Counted from the stretch's first letter, positions 30,721 through 45,000 are shown. The stretch: 64,000 nt of DNA from Leuctra nigra (GCA_934045905.1 OW203762.1:18446345-18510344); one strand, 5' to 3'. Numbers and translations are program-made. The notes: a model not told the origin generated them from the letters alone.

Positions 30721-32812
30721 TTAATCATTCCTTCATTTCTTGTCTGAGAAACTGTTTCATTCCATTTAGTTTGCCTCCTTGAGTAATAAAACAATTAGTA
30801 GAACCTCCTATGAATTAGTAAATAAAATACTTTTTGCATTTACCAGGCAGTAGGGCAATGATTTTCGAAAGCCTAAGCACATGGACCGTGCACTGCCAAA
30901 AGGGCAAATGCCAAACCAAAACACCAAAGAAATTGCTGTATGTTTCTCAGAAATGATTGACTCAGTTGACTTTGCTCCTCTATTGCAATTGAGGTGGAGG
31001 GAGGGGGGGGGGGGGGGGGGGGGGGGGGAGGGATTGCCAGGACAAAAGCCAAAATATGCATGCAAATAGGAATACTTTTTTTAAACTGAATTTTCAGTTC
31101 AAGAAGTGTGATTGAACAAGCAGGAATAGTTTTGAGATGTAAACAGGAGAATAAGGTTACCTATTATTTATAGGTAGTACTAGGTAAATAAGTTCCATAC
31201 GTACTTTTATAAGCAATAGTTTATTATAAATTTACAAAAATAAATGCTCTCTATTTAGTTGGTGCCTATTTGTTGTATTAAACGATATTATAATGACAAC
31301 ACAGCCTTCTGCATCCCTGATCCCTGAATAATACGTGCAATGTTTTTGTCACAAAAGATTGTACACTTAAATTAAAGTTTCTTCACTGGAAGATTAATCC
31401 GGAGCTACAAAGCGCCACTGTTGCTCTGGAAGCGGATGTAATATTATATTTACTATGACGGGGCTACAGTACGACATCGGTTGGGCTAGTTACTGTGATG
31501 ACAATCTTTACTCTAATGGCTAAAACTTTTTAAATCAAAAGAGAGATAGATTTCGGACCGGTCGAGAGTAGTGTTGGCGTGAAAAATCACGATATTTGGA
31601 AATAGTCCTCGACTCAGATATAGGTACTATTATTTTTTAGTACCAAGACAAGACTACATACAGTACGACTATGGTCAGGCTAGTTGCTATAGTGACAATT
31701 TTAATTCTTATAGCTAAAACTTTTTAAAATACAAGATAGATTTTGGTTGAGACAGAGTGGTGTTATGAAGCGTGAAAATCACGGTACTATTAGGCAAAGG
31801 CCCAGAAGACTAGAAAACTAAGATGTGTATAGGTAAAAGATCACGGTACTATTAGGCAAAGGCCCAGAAGACTAGAAAACTAAGATGTGTATAGGTAAAA
31901 GAGTGCCAAATTGGAAGCTTGACTCGAGTGAAACGAGCGCTCTGTAGTTCCAAATTTATCTTCCGAGTGATGAATATATGGCATTTCTCAGCAGGATTAC
32001 ATTCATAAAATATGTAGTATAGCAGTATGTACTATGTAGTAACCTCTTGGTTTCAGAGTTGAAAAATCTCAATATACTGCAATAGTACGTATTAGTATCC
32101 TATAGGCGGTCAACCTATTATGATATTAATAGGTACTATAGATACTGTCTTTGAATTTTGTCAATAAACTAAAATAAAAAGTAAAATTTATGTGTACTAT
32201 TTAATATTTATGTAATGTAGATTTTTGCAGTTGGCATATTGACGTATGAATAATTGGTGTGGCAGCGCTTAAGAGTGGTGTGAACTCACGGCAGAGCGGT
32301 CACAAACAGCCTCGGACGATTGACGTTGGGCCATCCACACTTGCCAACCGTGGTGGATCAGATCAAACTGTAGAAGAGAAAAGGATTCACATAGCAGAGC
32401 AAAAAATGCCCAGCAGAAAAATATCATAAGGTTTAGGTGTTTTGGAGTTAAAAAATATTAAAAAACAAAACAAAGTACTACCCATGCAAATTTTGAAATT
32501 ACTGTGAAAAAAACTTAATTTTTACGCAAGTCCCTAGTACCTACACAACAACTTTAAAAAATTACCTAATGTAAATTAATTGATTTTTTTTAAATAAGTA
32601 CCTACCTAAATAGGTATTATTTTTGAATGAACGTGTTGACTTAAAACCAATTTTTTATCTCATACTTTTTGGTGCTGAATTTTAAGATTTCCCTTATATT
32701 AGTTAGAAAACTTAAATGGTATTTTTACACGGAGTGTATTTTATGGGGTTAATAATTAGGTAGAGGTACTCTTAAAATAAGTAAAAATTAACACATACCT
32801 ATAATATTAGAT
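30721..32812. other. Intergenic region between convergent genes
   Basis: Holds a 26-base G tract (31003-31028), two diverged copies of a roughly 200-bp segment (about 31450 and 31670), a 62-bp tandem duplication (31778-31904), and an isolated TTTTTACACGGAGTGT motif near 32727 that matches the ends of the 34054-35114 element. No gene is seen. The NCAPG 3' UTR and poly(A) site must lie here, but I cannot place them. Confidence 0.5.
31778..31904. repeat. 62-bp tandem duplication
   Basis: The unit beginning ACGGTACTATTAGGCAAAGG occurs twice in a row with no visible differences, so the duplication is recent. Confidence 0.9.
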
Positions 32813-33011
32813 TCAGTCATCCAAATTTTCCTCGACATCTGTTGTACTCTCGGATTCTGGTATGACTATGTTGATGTTGGACGTCCTGGTTCTCTTTCTC
32901 ACCGGCGATGAAGACGATGTGATGCTCTCGATCTTGCCTTCTGAATCCGTGCTGGACTCCAAGGGATTCTCCTCGACTGGATCCTCGGCAATGTTGCCCA
33001 AAGCAGGGGCC
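32813..33011 (-). CDS. NCAPG: NCAPG exon 17 (last)
   Basis: Acceptor ATTCTTCCAG, one base completing a codon, then APALGNIAEDPVEENPLES... ending DVEENLDD and stop. Acidic/Ser-rich tail with PVRKRTRTS, a possible nuclear-localisation or phosphorylation segment. A second frame is also open over the whole exon (see findings). Confidence 0.75.
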
Positions 33012-36000
33012 TGGAAGAATATTGTCAACCATTAAATACGTCTCGAGAAGGACTTTGCACGACTGCCATTTTTATTTACGCATTTTGTCAAAATCTAAAG
33101 AAATATATTCTCGTTTTCGATGTAACAATGAGCCACTTTGCCCCGAAATTACATTGTGGTTTCAAAATTAAATTATTGATAGTACCTATATCTAAATAAA
33201 TACACACACGTTAAAGTGATGAACGAGAAATTTCCCTTTGGTGAGCTATAATTTTAATCTTACAACAGAAAGATAACTTGGTTGGTTTTGAATATGATTC
33301 CAAATCTACATTTCACTCAAGTACCTAGTGCAAAAGAGTCATCTGTTTAGTCAGTGAGAATTGTGTTCTTGAACATTTGGGCTGTACGTATACACATGTG
33401 CATCCACAGGAATTATACTTGGGGAGGGCCTCCCAGCCAAAAAGGTTCTAAATATAGTTTAACCTCCTTGCACATGTAGGTCCGGGACGCAGTTCCCCGG
33501 GAAAATATTGTATATTTCAACTCCAGTTCGAGCATTTTGGTACATTTTGGACAACATAAGTTAAAGTTGCATCTGATGGAACAAAACCATTATAAAGGAT
33601 TTTAAATAGTAAACTTGTCATTCAAGAACTACTCAGGAGCCAATTTTCCGGACGTGTATTCTAGAGGGTACATATATGATGGTCTAATTTGTGTACCTGA
33701 ACCTGACACTTGGCTAATCTCGCAGATGGTATTGATTTCTTGGTTGAGGTAGAAGCATTTGCTATATTGACATTGTCGAACAGGCTGGTAGCATCGGAAG
33801 TATCGTTATCGTTGCTTCCGACTGTGCCCGCCACAGACGTTGCCGTCGTCACGCTCATCGCATCAATGTCCGACTCTGTTCTGCCACTTTCAAGCGTCTC
33901 CAGAGAGTCGATGAACTTCTTTGCGAACTTCAGCGCCATTTTGTCGTGCGTCAAGCTCTGTTATATAAATAGAAAACAGTTTTACGTACCCTACAGTCAT
34001 CATTTGCACTTTATGCTATTGGATGCAAGGAACTTAGTTCCAGTAAATAAACACCAGAAAAAACACTCCGTGTAAAAAAGGCAGCCAAGTCTCTTTACTT
34101 TAAAAAAATTCAACACCGAAAAGGAGCGATATCAAAAAAGGAGCCAAGTCAATGACATTTCCAAATATTTAATCGTATTTTTGAAATAAAAGAATAAACA
34201 CCGAGAAATACTTTACAAAAGGACTTGGCGCATCGTTTTTTTAAAGACATAATTCTATCCTAAAAGTGGAAAGAAATTTACAAGTAGGTACATTTTCCTC
34301 TTTCTATTAGATTTAGAATCTATGAATCAAGCTACTTTTAGTAATGGCTATTTTATAGTTTTGTCAATGGCGAGAAGAAAGATTTCATGCTGTAATAGAT
34401 AAGTAATATAAGGATGGAAGAATTAAATAACAATTGGAAGTGGGCTCATACATATTCTTGCAGTACTGTTAATATGGTGATATTAGAAGGGTATCTTTTC
34501 ATAATTTGATCTTAACTGAAGGAATTCATGAAACGTTGTCAAATAATTACTAACTATCTATGGAACACTATTATATATTTTTAAAGTATAAAGATATTTT
34601 TTTTAATAGAAATACAATGTGACTGTGTACTTTGTGAAATGTATTGTTATAAAATGTGGATTAATTGAAATGTATTTCATGATGAGAAGGTATAACGCAT
34701 GAGACTTAATTATGTTGACCACGAAACAATATTACGAAGATAACTATTGTGTATTTATAGAAAACATAGACAACAAGTTTCATCGCGTATATATTCAAAT
34801 AGAAAATATTTTACAGTAGGTATGTATTGTAATATGTAATTGAAGGATGTTTCCCTATTATTCTAAAAATTCTTAATGACTGTTGTATATAAATGACTTA
34901 TGCTTATGAATAGAAAAATGTCTTTAAAAAAACGATGCGCCAAGTCCTTTTGTAAAGTATTTCTCGGTGTTTATTCTTTTATTTCAAAAATACGATTAAA
35001 TATTTGGAAATGTCATTGACTTGGCTCCTTTTTTGATATCACTCCTTTTCGGTGTTGAATTTTTTTAAAGTAAAGAGACTTGGCTGCCTTTTTTACACGG
35101 AGTGTTTTTTCTGGGATATCACTTCTTTTGTTAGTTTATTCATACAGCTTGTAGCACATGTCCGAGCAGGGACTAATTTCTTTAAAAAAATACGCCTCAA
35201 CCGATTTGGTTACTATGAAAAGTTGCGTTTGGTATAAGATGAAAATGATTATCCAAGAAGAATAGCTTAAGTTTCGTTATAATCGATCCAGCCGTTTTCG
35301 ATACATGACGTCACTTCCGGTTTTGAAATAGCGGCCGAATTCCGGTATAGGTAATAAGAAAACAATCTAGTTTTATCTAGTTGATACCTTCATGAACGAC
35401 CATCTGAATTCCTAATCCCTATATTTCCGTAAAATCGGTCATGCCGTTTGTAATATATGACGTCACTTCCGGTTTCATTAAGTGGTTCCTGCCGCCATTT
35501 CCGGTACCATTAATTTATTTATTCATTTTTCACAATTGATTTTTCAAATAAATAGCAGAATGAATACGCAGGAGCTAGTTCAGTTGCAATCGGTACAGGC
35601 GTTTTAGATATATGACGTCACTTCCGGTTTCAGGAATGGCGGCCGAGAACACTGCTACCTTGAATATATAAATTGTATTGTCTATGTTACAATGTAAGTT
35701 AATTATGTATGTATTTTAAGTATAATTTGTTGAAATAAGTTAAATATTGCGTATTTATGACGTCACTTCCGGTTTAGAAAATAAGAAAATAATATTTTTT
35801 TTATTGATACTTCATATAGATGACCATCTAAATCGAATGGCGCTAATTTCGTTCTAATCGGTCCAGACGTTTTTAAGTTATGACGTCACTTCCGGTTTAA
35901 AAATGGCGGCACAAAAAATCACAAGAGGCAAGGTATCATCAGACGCCAAAAGTGCATATGTGGTAAAAGTTTCAGGTCGATCGGTTCAGCCGTTTAGGCT

Positions 36001-36032
36001 GTGGCCCTGTCAACAATGTTTCCTGATATCTG

Positions 36033-36064
<32 letters not shown>

Positions 36065-39000
36065 GATAGCTTTAAGAAGGGGTATAATTTCACTGTTTTC
36101 ATGGCCCTCTAGCTCGCAAATGGCAAAACCTGTTGTTCCCAAATTTGGTATATGGGGTGGGGTGGGCCATAGCTCGAAATTAAGACATTTCACAACAATG
36201 TGAGATTTTCCAATTTTAAGATCCAGTAGGCCGAAAATGCCATGTTGTTGCTTACAGTAAAAGTGTTTGGTCTGCTCCTCAGTTTATTAGGCATTTCAAG
36301 TTAAAGCAGAGAACTGAGAGAGGAGCAGCTCTCCCATTGGCTGACAGCCGACATGTGATCTTACTTGCCTCTCTGCTACATATTTGGTTATGATCGAAAA
36401 AGCGGAGAGTAACTTGACAGTGTCCGGTGTTATACTGCTTAGAAGATACTTTTGGTTGAACTTAAGGATCTAGAAAGATGTTTACCCTTTTAATGCGTTG
36501 TGCCATGTCCATGATGTTGTCTAGAAGGGCATCACTCTCCAAGGTCATATCAAGCATCGTTAATGCTTGCACCAAGTATATCGTCATTTCGGAGGTTGGA
36601 TCCTCCAAGATTCGAGCACAGATGATCAGAGCCAAGTTGTTGTGCACATTCTGTGGGACAAGACGGCTGATAGAAGGTGACTGATGATAACTAATACAAA
36701 TTTTCTACAAACAAATTCAAATAATTTTAAAAAGATTTTGCATCAAACAATTACATTTTTAAGAAACTTAATTTCTAATAAAAGAATAGACAACATCACA
36801 AACCTACTTCGCATGCGCGGAAACCCTATCATCATGGACGTGCACTTGGGGCGTGCCATAGCTACAGTCAACAGCTCGTAGCAGAATGCTCGCCTCTCAT
36901 TGGCTGAGGAGCGTAATTCAAAAGGAAATTCACTATTATCTCATAAATTGATGTGGAAATGACCCAATATTATATTTTATTCGTAATTAATGGATTTGTT
37001 TACATCTACGAACAAGTTGCTCAAATAGTTTTCATATTCAATGACGTACAGAATTGGATTTATTGAGCGAGCGTAGCGAGCGTCACCACGGTACACTTAT
37101 GGCACTTTCTCTGTGTGTTTGTTTTTTTTTTTTTTTTTTTGTGTTCACTGCCCAGGTCAAACCGCACAACCAATCGATCTGAAATTTTGTACACATACTA
37201 ACGTTGAAACCTGCGGGACTTGGCTCAGAGGGTAGAACACAAAGAATCAGCAATATTATAATTTGTTTATTACAAAGAAAATAAATGTTCATTGATGTGA
37301 AAAGAGCAATCAAAAATTATGTAACAATATTACGTTCGATACGTCGGCAGTAGTGATGATGTCGTCTGGTTTGTTTACTTCCGCGTAAACAAGTGGATGG
37401 CGTTGACTCTTGCGTAGTGTGTCCCGTGAACTCCAGTCCACCAGCAGAATGAAATGACTGGATATGTCACCTCCTTCAGCTGCGATGCGATGATGTTGTC
37501 TAATAACCCCTTGGTTACCAGGACGTCCAGCAGTCCGTGCACAAGGAGTGACCTCCTCGAGCAGTTGGATCAAGTTGGCTCAGGCTGATGACGTTCGTGG
37601 CTGCAGACTCGTCGGTTTCTCCCGGAGTTGCAATTCACTAACTTTTATACTTTAACATTTACTGACTTTAATGTTGAAGCTGTTCAGTTGATCACTTGTA
37701 ACTTGAAATTGTCTTTATGCGATATTATTTGCCTCAGCATTAGGCTTGAAGTTTGAATTTACTGGTTGACGTTTATACAAAAATGTTATTTTAATGTTTA
37801 CCTTCGATCACATCGGCACTGTCTCGCTGAAATTATACTATGTTGCGTGCACAAGGCTTCACGGTTCGCGAGGCAGGTCTCACTGCTCTGAGAAAACTCC
37901 GACTGATGATGTTTGGCTGGTAGCCTGACGTTTTATACCCTCTGACATCGTTTTCCCTCCAAAGAATCTGATTGGTTGGTTTCGTACACGTGGTAGCTAA
38001 TTTTAGACATTCTGTCATTTCTAAAGCCCGCGAAACGACTTTCTTTCTGCACGTAGGCCCATGCTTTTCTTGGAATCACTGAAAACTAGTCTGGCTGACT
38101 GGTTTTGTAGCGTTATCACAATGACTGGTTCACTTGTTATTACGTGGTGACATCACAATTTAGGTAAGGTCACATACTTTTTATATGGATTCACTCACTT
38201 TCTTGATATAATTGCACATTGTTAAACTTATTTGATTGCTCGTTATATTTTTGTCTATATTTTGATTGCTGTTGAATTTTAAGATTGTAAGTTTATACAT
38301 AATGATTCTAATTAATTACTTTGTGTTCAGTTAACCTTGACTCTAAGAATGCCATGCTACAAGCTTGTTCATTCTTTAAACCTATTTCAAGCAAACATTA
38401 TTATTTTTAAAGTTAATTTTCTAACCTAGATAGGCCAACTTGTTACAGAGCCCCCTGAATTCTTGTTGTTCACCTTTTGACTGAAGTAAATTTGAAATAC
38501 ATTGAAATTTTGAATGAGAAAATGGTGATAAAACAAGGATTCACATAGAGACTGGACTATCTAGCAGGAATAATCTCTTCCTTTTGACAAACAAAAAGTT
38601 TCCTTCAACAGATGCAAGTTTATTTCCCCTTACAGCTGTCTAATCTAAACCTGAATGAATGAACTCACCCCTCCGTCTACCAAAACAAAAACAAACCTCA
38701 TCCTACTTCCCGGAAACGATGCTCGACTCAACCCTCTCTCTTATCACAATCCCGTTATTGGCCTAGTGACCTACTTTTGCTGGGTCATCATACCAAACAT
38801 CAACATTGTTGTTGTCATCAGTAGGAATCAGCTGCTCGACGTATTGTTTTTCTATCTTCCGTCCACGATCGAATGGGAATGAAACTTTGGCATCTTCTTG
38901 AACATCTTGCGTTGGCCCTATTGAAATTACCTCAACTAGGTGTGTCCAGAAGAATTCTTCACGCTTATTCCTTGCAGTGGTCGATGTATAAGTTTCATTT

Positions 39001-42000
39001 TCTTTCTTGACTTCCGTTTCAGTTTCTTCGTTACTTTCTTCATCTTGGAAGTCTTTATCTTCAATTTGTAGAGATTCTTGCATCAACGGACATGTAATCT
39101 TCATCATTTCTTCGTATGCAATTTCTTCGAGCATTTCCATGTTTGATACATAATCGAAGGGTTGTATTTTCTCTTCATAGCTGGTTTCGGTCAACTCGTC
39201 GTTCAATGTTATTAATAACTCGTCATTCACTCGTTCAGTAATACTTGCGGCTGGAATCGAACTAAGCTCCGCACAAAAGTTGTAATTTTCGCTCTTCTCA
39301 AATTCTTGGACAAAACTAGACTCGGATTTAACTAATTGTTCTTGATCTGCTGCTTTTTCTTCAATAACTATGGTTTCAGTAACCATATCAATAATCTCAA
39401 TAATCTCCTCAATATCTTCAAGATTCTCAATAATCTTCACATCTTCAGTACGACCTTTGCGTCTGAAATCAACAAATTCTTCCTCCTCCAAATTCAATTC
39501 AACAACAACATTACAGTTCAGATCCTCCACACAACAAACAGTCTCCATTTCATCGCCGTCAAACTCAATATTGACCAAGGCTTGTCTAGTCACCTCAAAT
39601 TCTTCATTTTCATCTCGTGAATTGTTCACGGTTTCCTCTGCAACTCCCTGTACCAAACATTCTGGAATGACTTCATCTTCGAACGATTCGTTTTCTTGAC
39701 TCTCTGCTTTCTTTACAGCGTCTTCTTTAACACCTTCAATGACAACTTCACATGTCTTCAGCTGGTCTAAATCTTTTTGCTCTTTCGTGATGACGTCGTT
39801 GTTCTGCAACTCAACTTTCTCAACTTCAAATTGTTCACTGGTTTCTTCGAAATTATCTTGTGGAAGTATAATCTCGGCATCTTCTTCAATTTTCTCTCGT
39901 ACTGAAATATCAGCGATTTCAACACGATCCTGACTCTGAATCTTCGTTTCTTCTTCTTCCTTCTTCTGTGTCTTGGGCAGACAAAAATCTTGAACATCTT
40001 CTTGCGGCGTTGTAACCTCATAAAAACTTTCTTCAACTTTGTCAGGCTGCTCACAGCTCTGCTCAGAATTCACATCTGATTGCAACCTATTGCAGACAAC
40101 TTCTTCTTCTTCTTCTCTCGTTGAAACATCTGCTTCGAATGCAGCGTCTTTCTCCAGTTCATCCTTCCATTTTCTTGAAACTTCACGGACGTATTCTATG
40201 AGATTTACGCGTTCCCAATGCCACAATTGCTTCAAATCTTCACTTTCCGAATCTGCATAATCATCATAATATTCTGCTCCGTACACGTGGTCATCATATT
40301 CGGAACTTTGCTTGGAATACGTTTCCTCTGCTTCATATTTGTATTCCCTATATCTTCTCCAATTTTCGTCTTCTTTGTCGTATCTCCTAAGTAATTCTGC
40401 CCTTGCCCTTTTACTAATCTGCGCATTTTCTTCTGTCCTGTCGTGACAAATACTCATCAACTCTTCCTCATCCAATGCAGCAAATTCTTTCATCGTCCAT
40501 TTTTCTTCTCTTCTTCTTTCAAATTCTATATAGATTCTTCTTGACAATTCATCAATTCGTTCTGTTCTCATTAAATGGTATAAATCCCGATTACTAAACT
40601 CGCAGAATTCTAATTTGACACTTCTATTTTCTTCTTGTTCTTCATATTCTTTCTTATTTAGCTCGACCCAGGATTTCCAATATTCTTCATCTTTTTCATC
40701 CATCGTAAAAGTTCTTTACGACTTATTCTTCAATTTTCTGGATCTTTACATCTTCTTCAGACGACTTCCGTCAACAATCATCAGCGACTGGGTTAGGTCA
40801 TTTCTATCGATGCCTAATCTGGTTCCCACGGTATCATCAACAACAAACTTGTTCCCATGACAAATAACTACACAGTTGATGTTTCTGCCCCCCTCTATCA
40901 CCTGAATACTCGTGACCTCTGACTCACTAAGCTCTGCCCCCTCTACAGTATCATCTAAATTCACAGTTGACGATAAACTTGCATCTCGATCTGCCATCGT
41001 AACAGATGTAATGAACTAACATGAACAAATCTACAGTTGGCTTTATCTTTACGTTAACGGGTTGATTCTATGTAAAATTTCCAAATACATGAAAATTTTA
41101 CGCAATGCCTGTGTCCACAAGTTTCAGAACAACTGAGTACTCTTTCACAATCAAGAAAACAATTATTTCTTTCAAAACAATTGCTCCCAGGAATGTTATT
41201 CGAGCCCCACACGTTGAGCGCCACTGAAACCTGCGGGACTTGGCTCAGAGGGTAGAACACAAAGAATCAGCAATGTTATAATTTGTTTATTACAAAGAAA
41301 ATAAATGTTCATTGATGTGAAAAGAGCAATCAAAAATTATGAAACAATATTACGTTCGATACGTCGGCAGTAGTGATGATGTCGTCTGGTTTGTTTACTT
41401 CCGCGTAAACAAGTGGATGGCGTTGACTCTTGCGTAGTGTGTCCCGTGAACTCCAGTCCACCAGCAGAATGAAATGACTGGATATGTCACCTCCTTCAGC
41501 TGCGATGCGATGATGTTGTCTAATAACCCCTTGGTTACCAGGACGTCCAGCAGTCCGTGCACAAGGAGTGACCTCCTCGAGCAGTTGGATCAAGTTGGCT
41601 CAGGCTGATGACGTTCGTGGCTGCAGACTCGTCGGTTTCTCCCGGAGTTGCAATTCACTAACTTTTATACTTTAACATTTACTGACTTTAATGTTGAAGC
41701 TGTTCAGTTGATCACTTGTAACTTGAAATTGTCTTAATGCGATATTATTTGCCTCAGCATTAGGCTTGAAGTTTGAATTTACTGGTTGACGTTTATACAA
41801 AAATGTTATTTTAATGTTTACCTTCGATCACATCGGCACTGTCTCGCTGAAATTATACTATGTTGCGTGCACAAGGCTTCACGGTTCGCGAGGCAGGTCT
41901 CACTGCTCTGAGAAAACTCCGACTGATGATGTTTGGCTGGTAGCCTGACGTTTTATACCCTCTGACATCGTTTTCCCTCCAAAGAATCTGATTGGTTGGT

Positions 42001-45000
42001 TTCGTACACGTGGTAGCTAATTTTAGACATTCTGTCATTTCTAAAGCCCGCGAAACGACTTTCTTTCTGCACGTAGGCCCATGCTTTTCTTGGAATCACT
42101 GAAAACTAGTCTGGCTGACTGGTTTTGTAGCGTTATCACAATGACTGGTTCACTTGTTATTACGTGGTGACATCACAATTTAGGTAAGGTCACATACTTT
42201 TTATATGGATTCACTCACTTTCTTGATATAATTGCACATTGTTAAACTTATTTGATTGCTCGTTATATTTTTGTCTATATTTTGATTGCTGTTGAATTTT
42301 AAGATTGTAAGTTTACATAATGATTCTAATTAATTACTTTGTGTTCAGTTAACCTTGACTCTAAGAATGCCATGCTACAAGCTTGTTCATTCTTTAAACC
42401 TATTTCAAGCAAACATTATTATTTTTAAAGTTAATTTTCTAACCTAGATAGGCCAACTTGTTACAACGTAATCTATGCGATCCCTGGGATCTTTTCTGAA
42501 CAAGATCCTGTGATTGGTTCAAATTTTATAAAAATTATCTTTCGATTGGTTGGTTCGATCAATTTGAAATTTAGCAAAGTCATTGCAACCAACATTGTAC
42601 CCAATCAAAAAAAAATTCAGCCAAATCCTCCAATTGGTTCAAATTTGAAACAATTTTTCCTGTGATTTTTGAAATTTAAACTGGAACCGATTGACCGACC
42701 AACTAAAAACTTCGCATGGTCATTTGTACCAACATTTAAGGTATTTTTGCCAATTTTCACTCTAATCTGTCGTTATTTTCAAAAGTTTTTGTCATTTTAG
42801 GGACATTTTGCGTGTTGGCTATCAAATTCACGGTGACTTCGAATCTTCAGTTCAAGGCAAGGTAGTTAGAGCAGAAAGTTTTAAACGATATGAAACTAAT
42901 AATGACCGTTCAACAGATTGATCTGATATTGTGTACACACACTACATATCATATCATATGGGTGGTCCCAGGTATATTTTTTGAACGAGATCCTGTGATT
43001 TTTGAAAATTAACAAGGAACCGTTCAATCATAAAGGTTTAATCGATCAACTTAAAACTTAGCAAGGATTGGCACCAATATTTGTGGAGATTTTGGAGATT
43101 TTTATACAAGTCTGTGACGAAACTAAAGAATTGTTGGCTTTTAATGACATTCGATAGACATAATTTCGGTTCGAGGTGTTGCGTGTATCCGTGCTCGCTC
43201 ATCAACGCGTTACACAGAGCGTTTTCCTAGTACCTAATGATATGAGATGGATACAGACTATTCGTGGAGTCTGCAGTTGGATTGAACCAGGTACCCAGTA
43301 CGCAATGCCCACCCTGATATTTCTCCCGCCAGAGGGCGCTGATAGTTTATGATGTTGTCTATTAGAATACGCATTCCCCATATGATCACTTGCCCCTACT
43401 TACAACAGCTAATATTCCCAGCCCAGCTCTGCTAATATACATTTAGGGAAATGAGTCTTGACTCTTGATCATGTCGGTGTTTACCTCCTTTAAATCTGGA
43501 TTTATGCCCGGCTTGGTTAGGCTGATGAGACAGGAAGCCACATTCTTGATGTCAACGTTTGCGAACGAAGAGTCGGGGGAACAATCAAGTAAGAAATCCA
43601 GTGTCGGCAGGAACGCTTGTACCTGACAACATTCATACATTTATAAGTACCTACTATGTACCCAATTTGCTACATTGGTCAGATTGGGCTCTGCATGTCA
43701 ATTTAGGGAATAAATCATTGCATAAATGGGTGAAAGAATGTGTCAACTACGGACGGTGACAGGCAAAGATGAATCCGCTCTAGAATGGGCCGGTCTGTAT
43801 CTGGCCATGTTAAAAACTGGGTTCATCTTTGCCTGTCCCCGACTGTAGAGGTCAGTTCGGGTAACGCCAATACCCGGGGTACAATTTAAGTACCCTTTTT
43901 TTAAACGGGGTTCGTTCAAAAACTTACTCTTCCTCTAGTGTCAAGTGATTGATAAGGGATGCAAAGTGGTATTTACAGAATTGAGAAAATAATTTGTGTA
44001 ATTTCATTTTGTTCATAGAATTGATTGATTTGGGAAATCTAAAAGATGTAAATTGCAGATAAGAATACCTATAGAAAACAGCATTGTGGAGAGGGAAGAT
44101 ATCCCAGAATATAAATAACTAGGTATTGTACCATTTAGTAGAACATTTCCTTGGTCCTCAAACTACTTGCAAATCCCACTGTCAAGAGCTCGTAAACATT
44201 TACTAATCTCAACGGTTTTGCCAATTGCTAAACAGTAGTTAACAAAACATATTGAAATTCAAGGAAAGAACAAAGCAAGCCAATTTGTAATTCTATGAAG
44301 CCATTCTTAAAAGTTTTTAACAAGGGCCCAAGATTTACTTGAACTTTGCTCTCTGCATGGCGAAACGCCCAAAATTGTATTCTAAAACTGTAGCAAAGCA
44401 AGGGAAATAATATTACCAGGAGTGGCAGTGCAAAAGGACGGTTGCTTGTGTACAACGTCAAGAATCCTCCGATGGTGTGCTTCATCTCTTTGGTGCTGTC
44501 TGCATCGTACCACGCGAGCACGAGCCTCGAGATCAGGCGGTACGAGACAATGCGGCCCGCTAGAAGCAGCTTGCAGAATCCCTCTGCTGCAACGGGATGC
44601 AGAAGCGGACATGCCTGCAAAGATGACGTGCCATCCAAATATTACTGTTGAGGATACATTTTATGATATTATTATGTAACATAATTTAATTAGTTAGTAC
44701 CTAGTAATAAATTGTTTTGTAGGAAGGACGTTGGTGAATGTATCCTTACATCGCTCACAAATTATCAAAAATCACATTTTAAATAAGTAAATTAGGTCCC
44801 TATCTATACTTTTTGACTCAAAAATATGAGATTTGTTGTTTTTTGATAACGAAAAATAATAAATTTAAGGTAAGTTTACAGCTCGGCAACAAAGCGATCG
44901 ACGCTTTGTTGCTAGCCAATGAGGTGGCTCAGCTCGGACAGGCCGACCTTGGAACATAAACCATGTTAATGTTTCAAGGTCGGCGCTTCGACGTGTCGAG

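Larger units (their letters stand above)
37205..42465 (-). mobile_element. Young non-autonomous LTR retrotransposon (5.26 kb)
   Basis: Two direct repeats, 37205-38447 and 41225-42465, begin TG and end CA and differ at only a few positions. A 4-bp duplication ACGT flanks the element, and copy A shows the same site empty. The large ORF reads on the minus strand, so the 5' LTR is the right-hand one. Just inside it a candidate primer-binding site reads TGGCGCTCAACGTG on the minus strand, and AGGGGG precedes the other LTR as a short polypurine tract. No gag zinc knuckle, protease, RT or integrase motif is visible in the 2.8-kb interior. Confidence 0.9.
37065..43230 (+). mobile_element. GAGCGAGCG...CCTAG element, copy B, split by an LTR retrotransposon
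   Basis: The left end (GAGCGAGCGTAGCGAGCG) and right end (CTCGCTCATCAACGCG...TTTTCCTAG) match copies A and C. Flanking bases are again T on both sides. Without the LTR element (37205-42465) about 0.9 kb remains, closely matching copy A (for example GATCCTGTGATTGGTTCAAA). It lies in the 6.8-kb NCAPG intron. Confidence 0.65.

Noticed and set aside
35306..35900. CRISPR-like array because of regularly spaced repeats
   Set aside because: Eukaryotic intron; units are diverged tandem copies with only the short motif conserved, spacing is 123-155 bp and there are no cas genes.
37310..37573. 87-aa ORF repeated at 41330-41593
   Set aside because: Lies wholly in the LTRs, so it is duplicated with them; no domain recognised.
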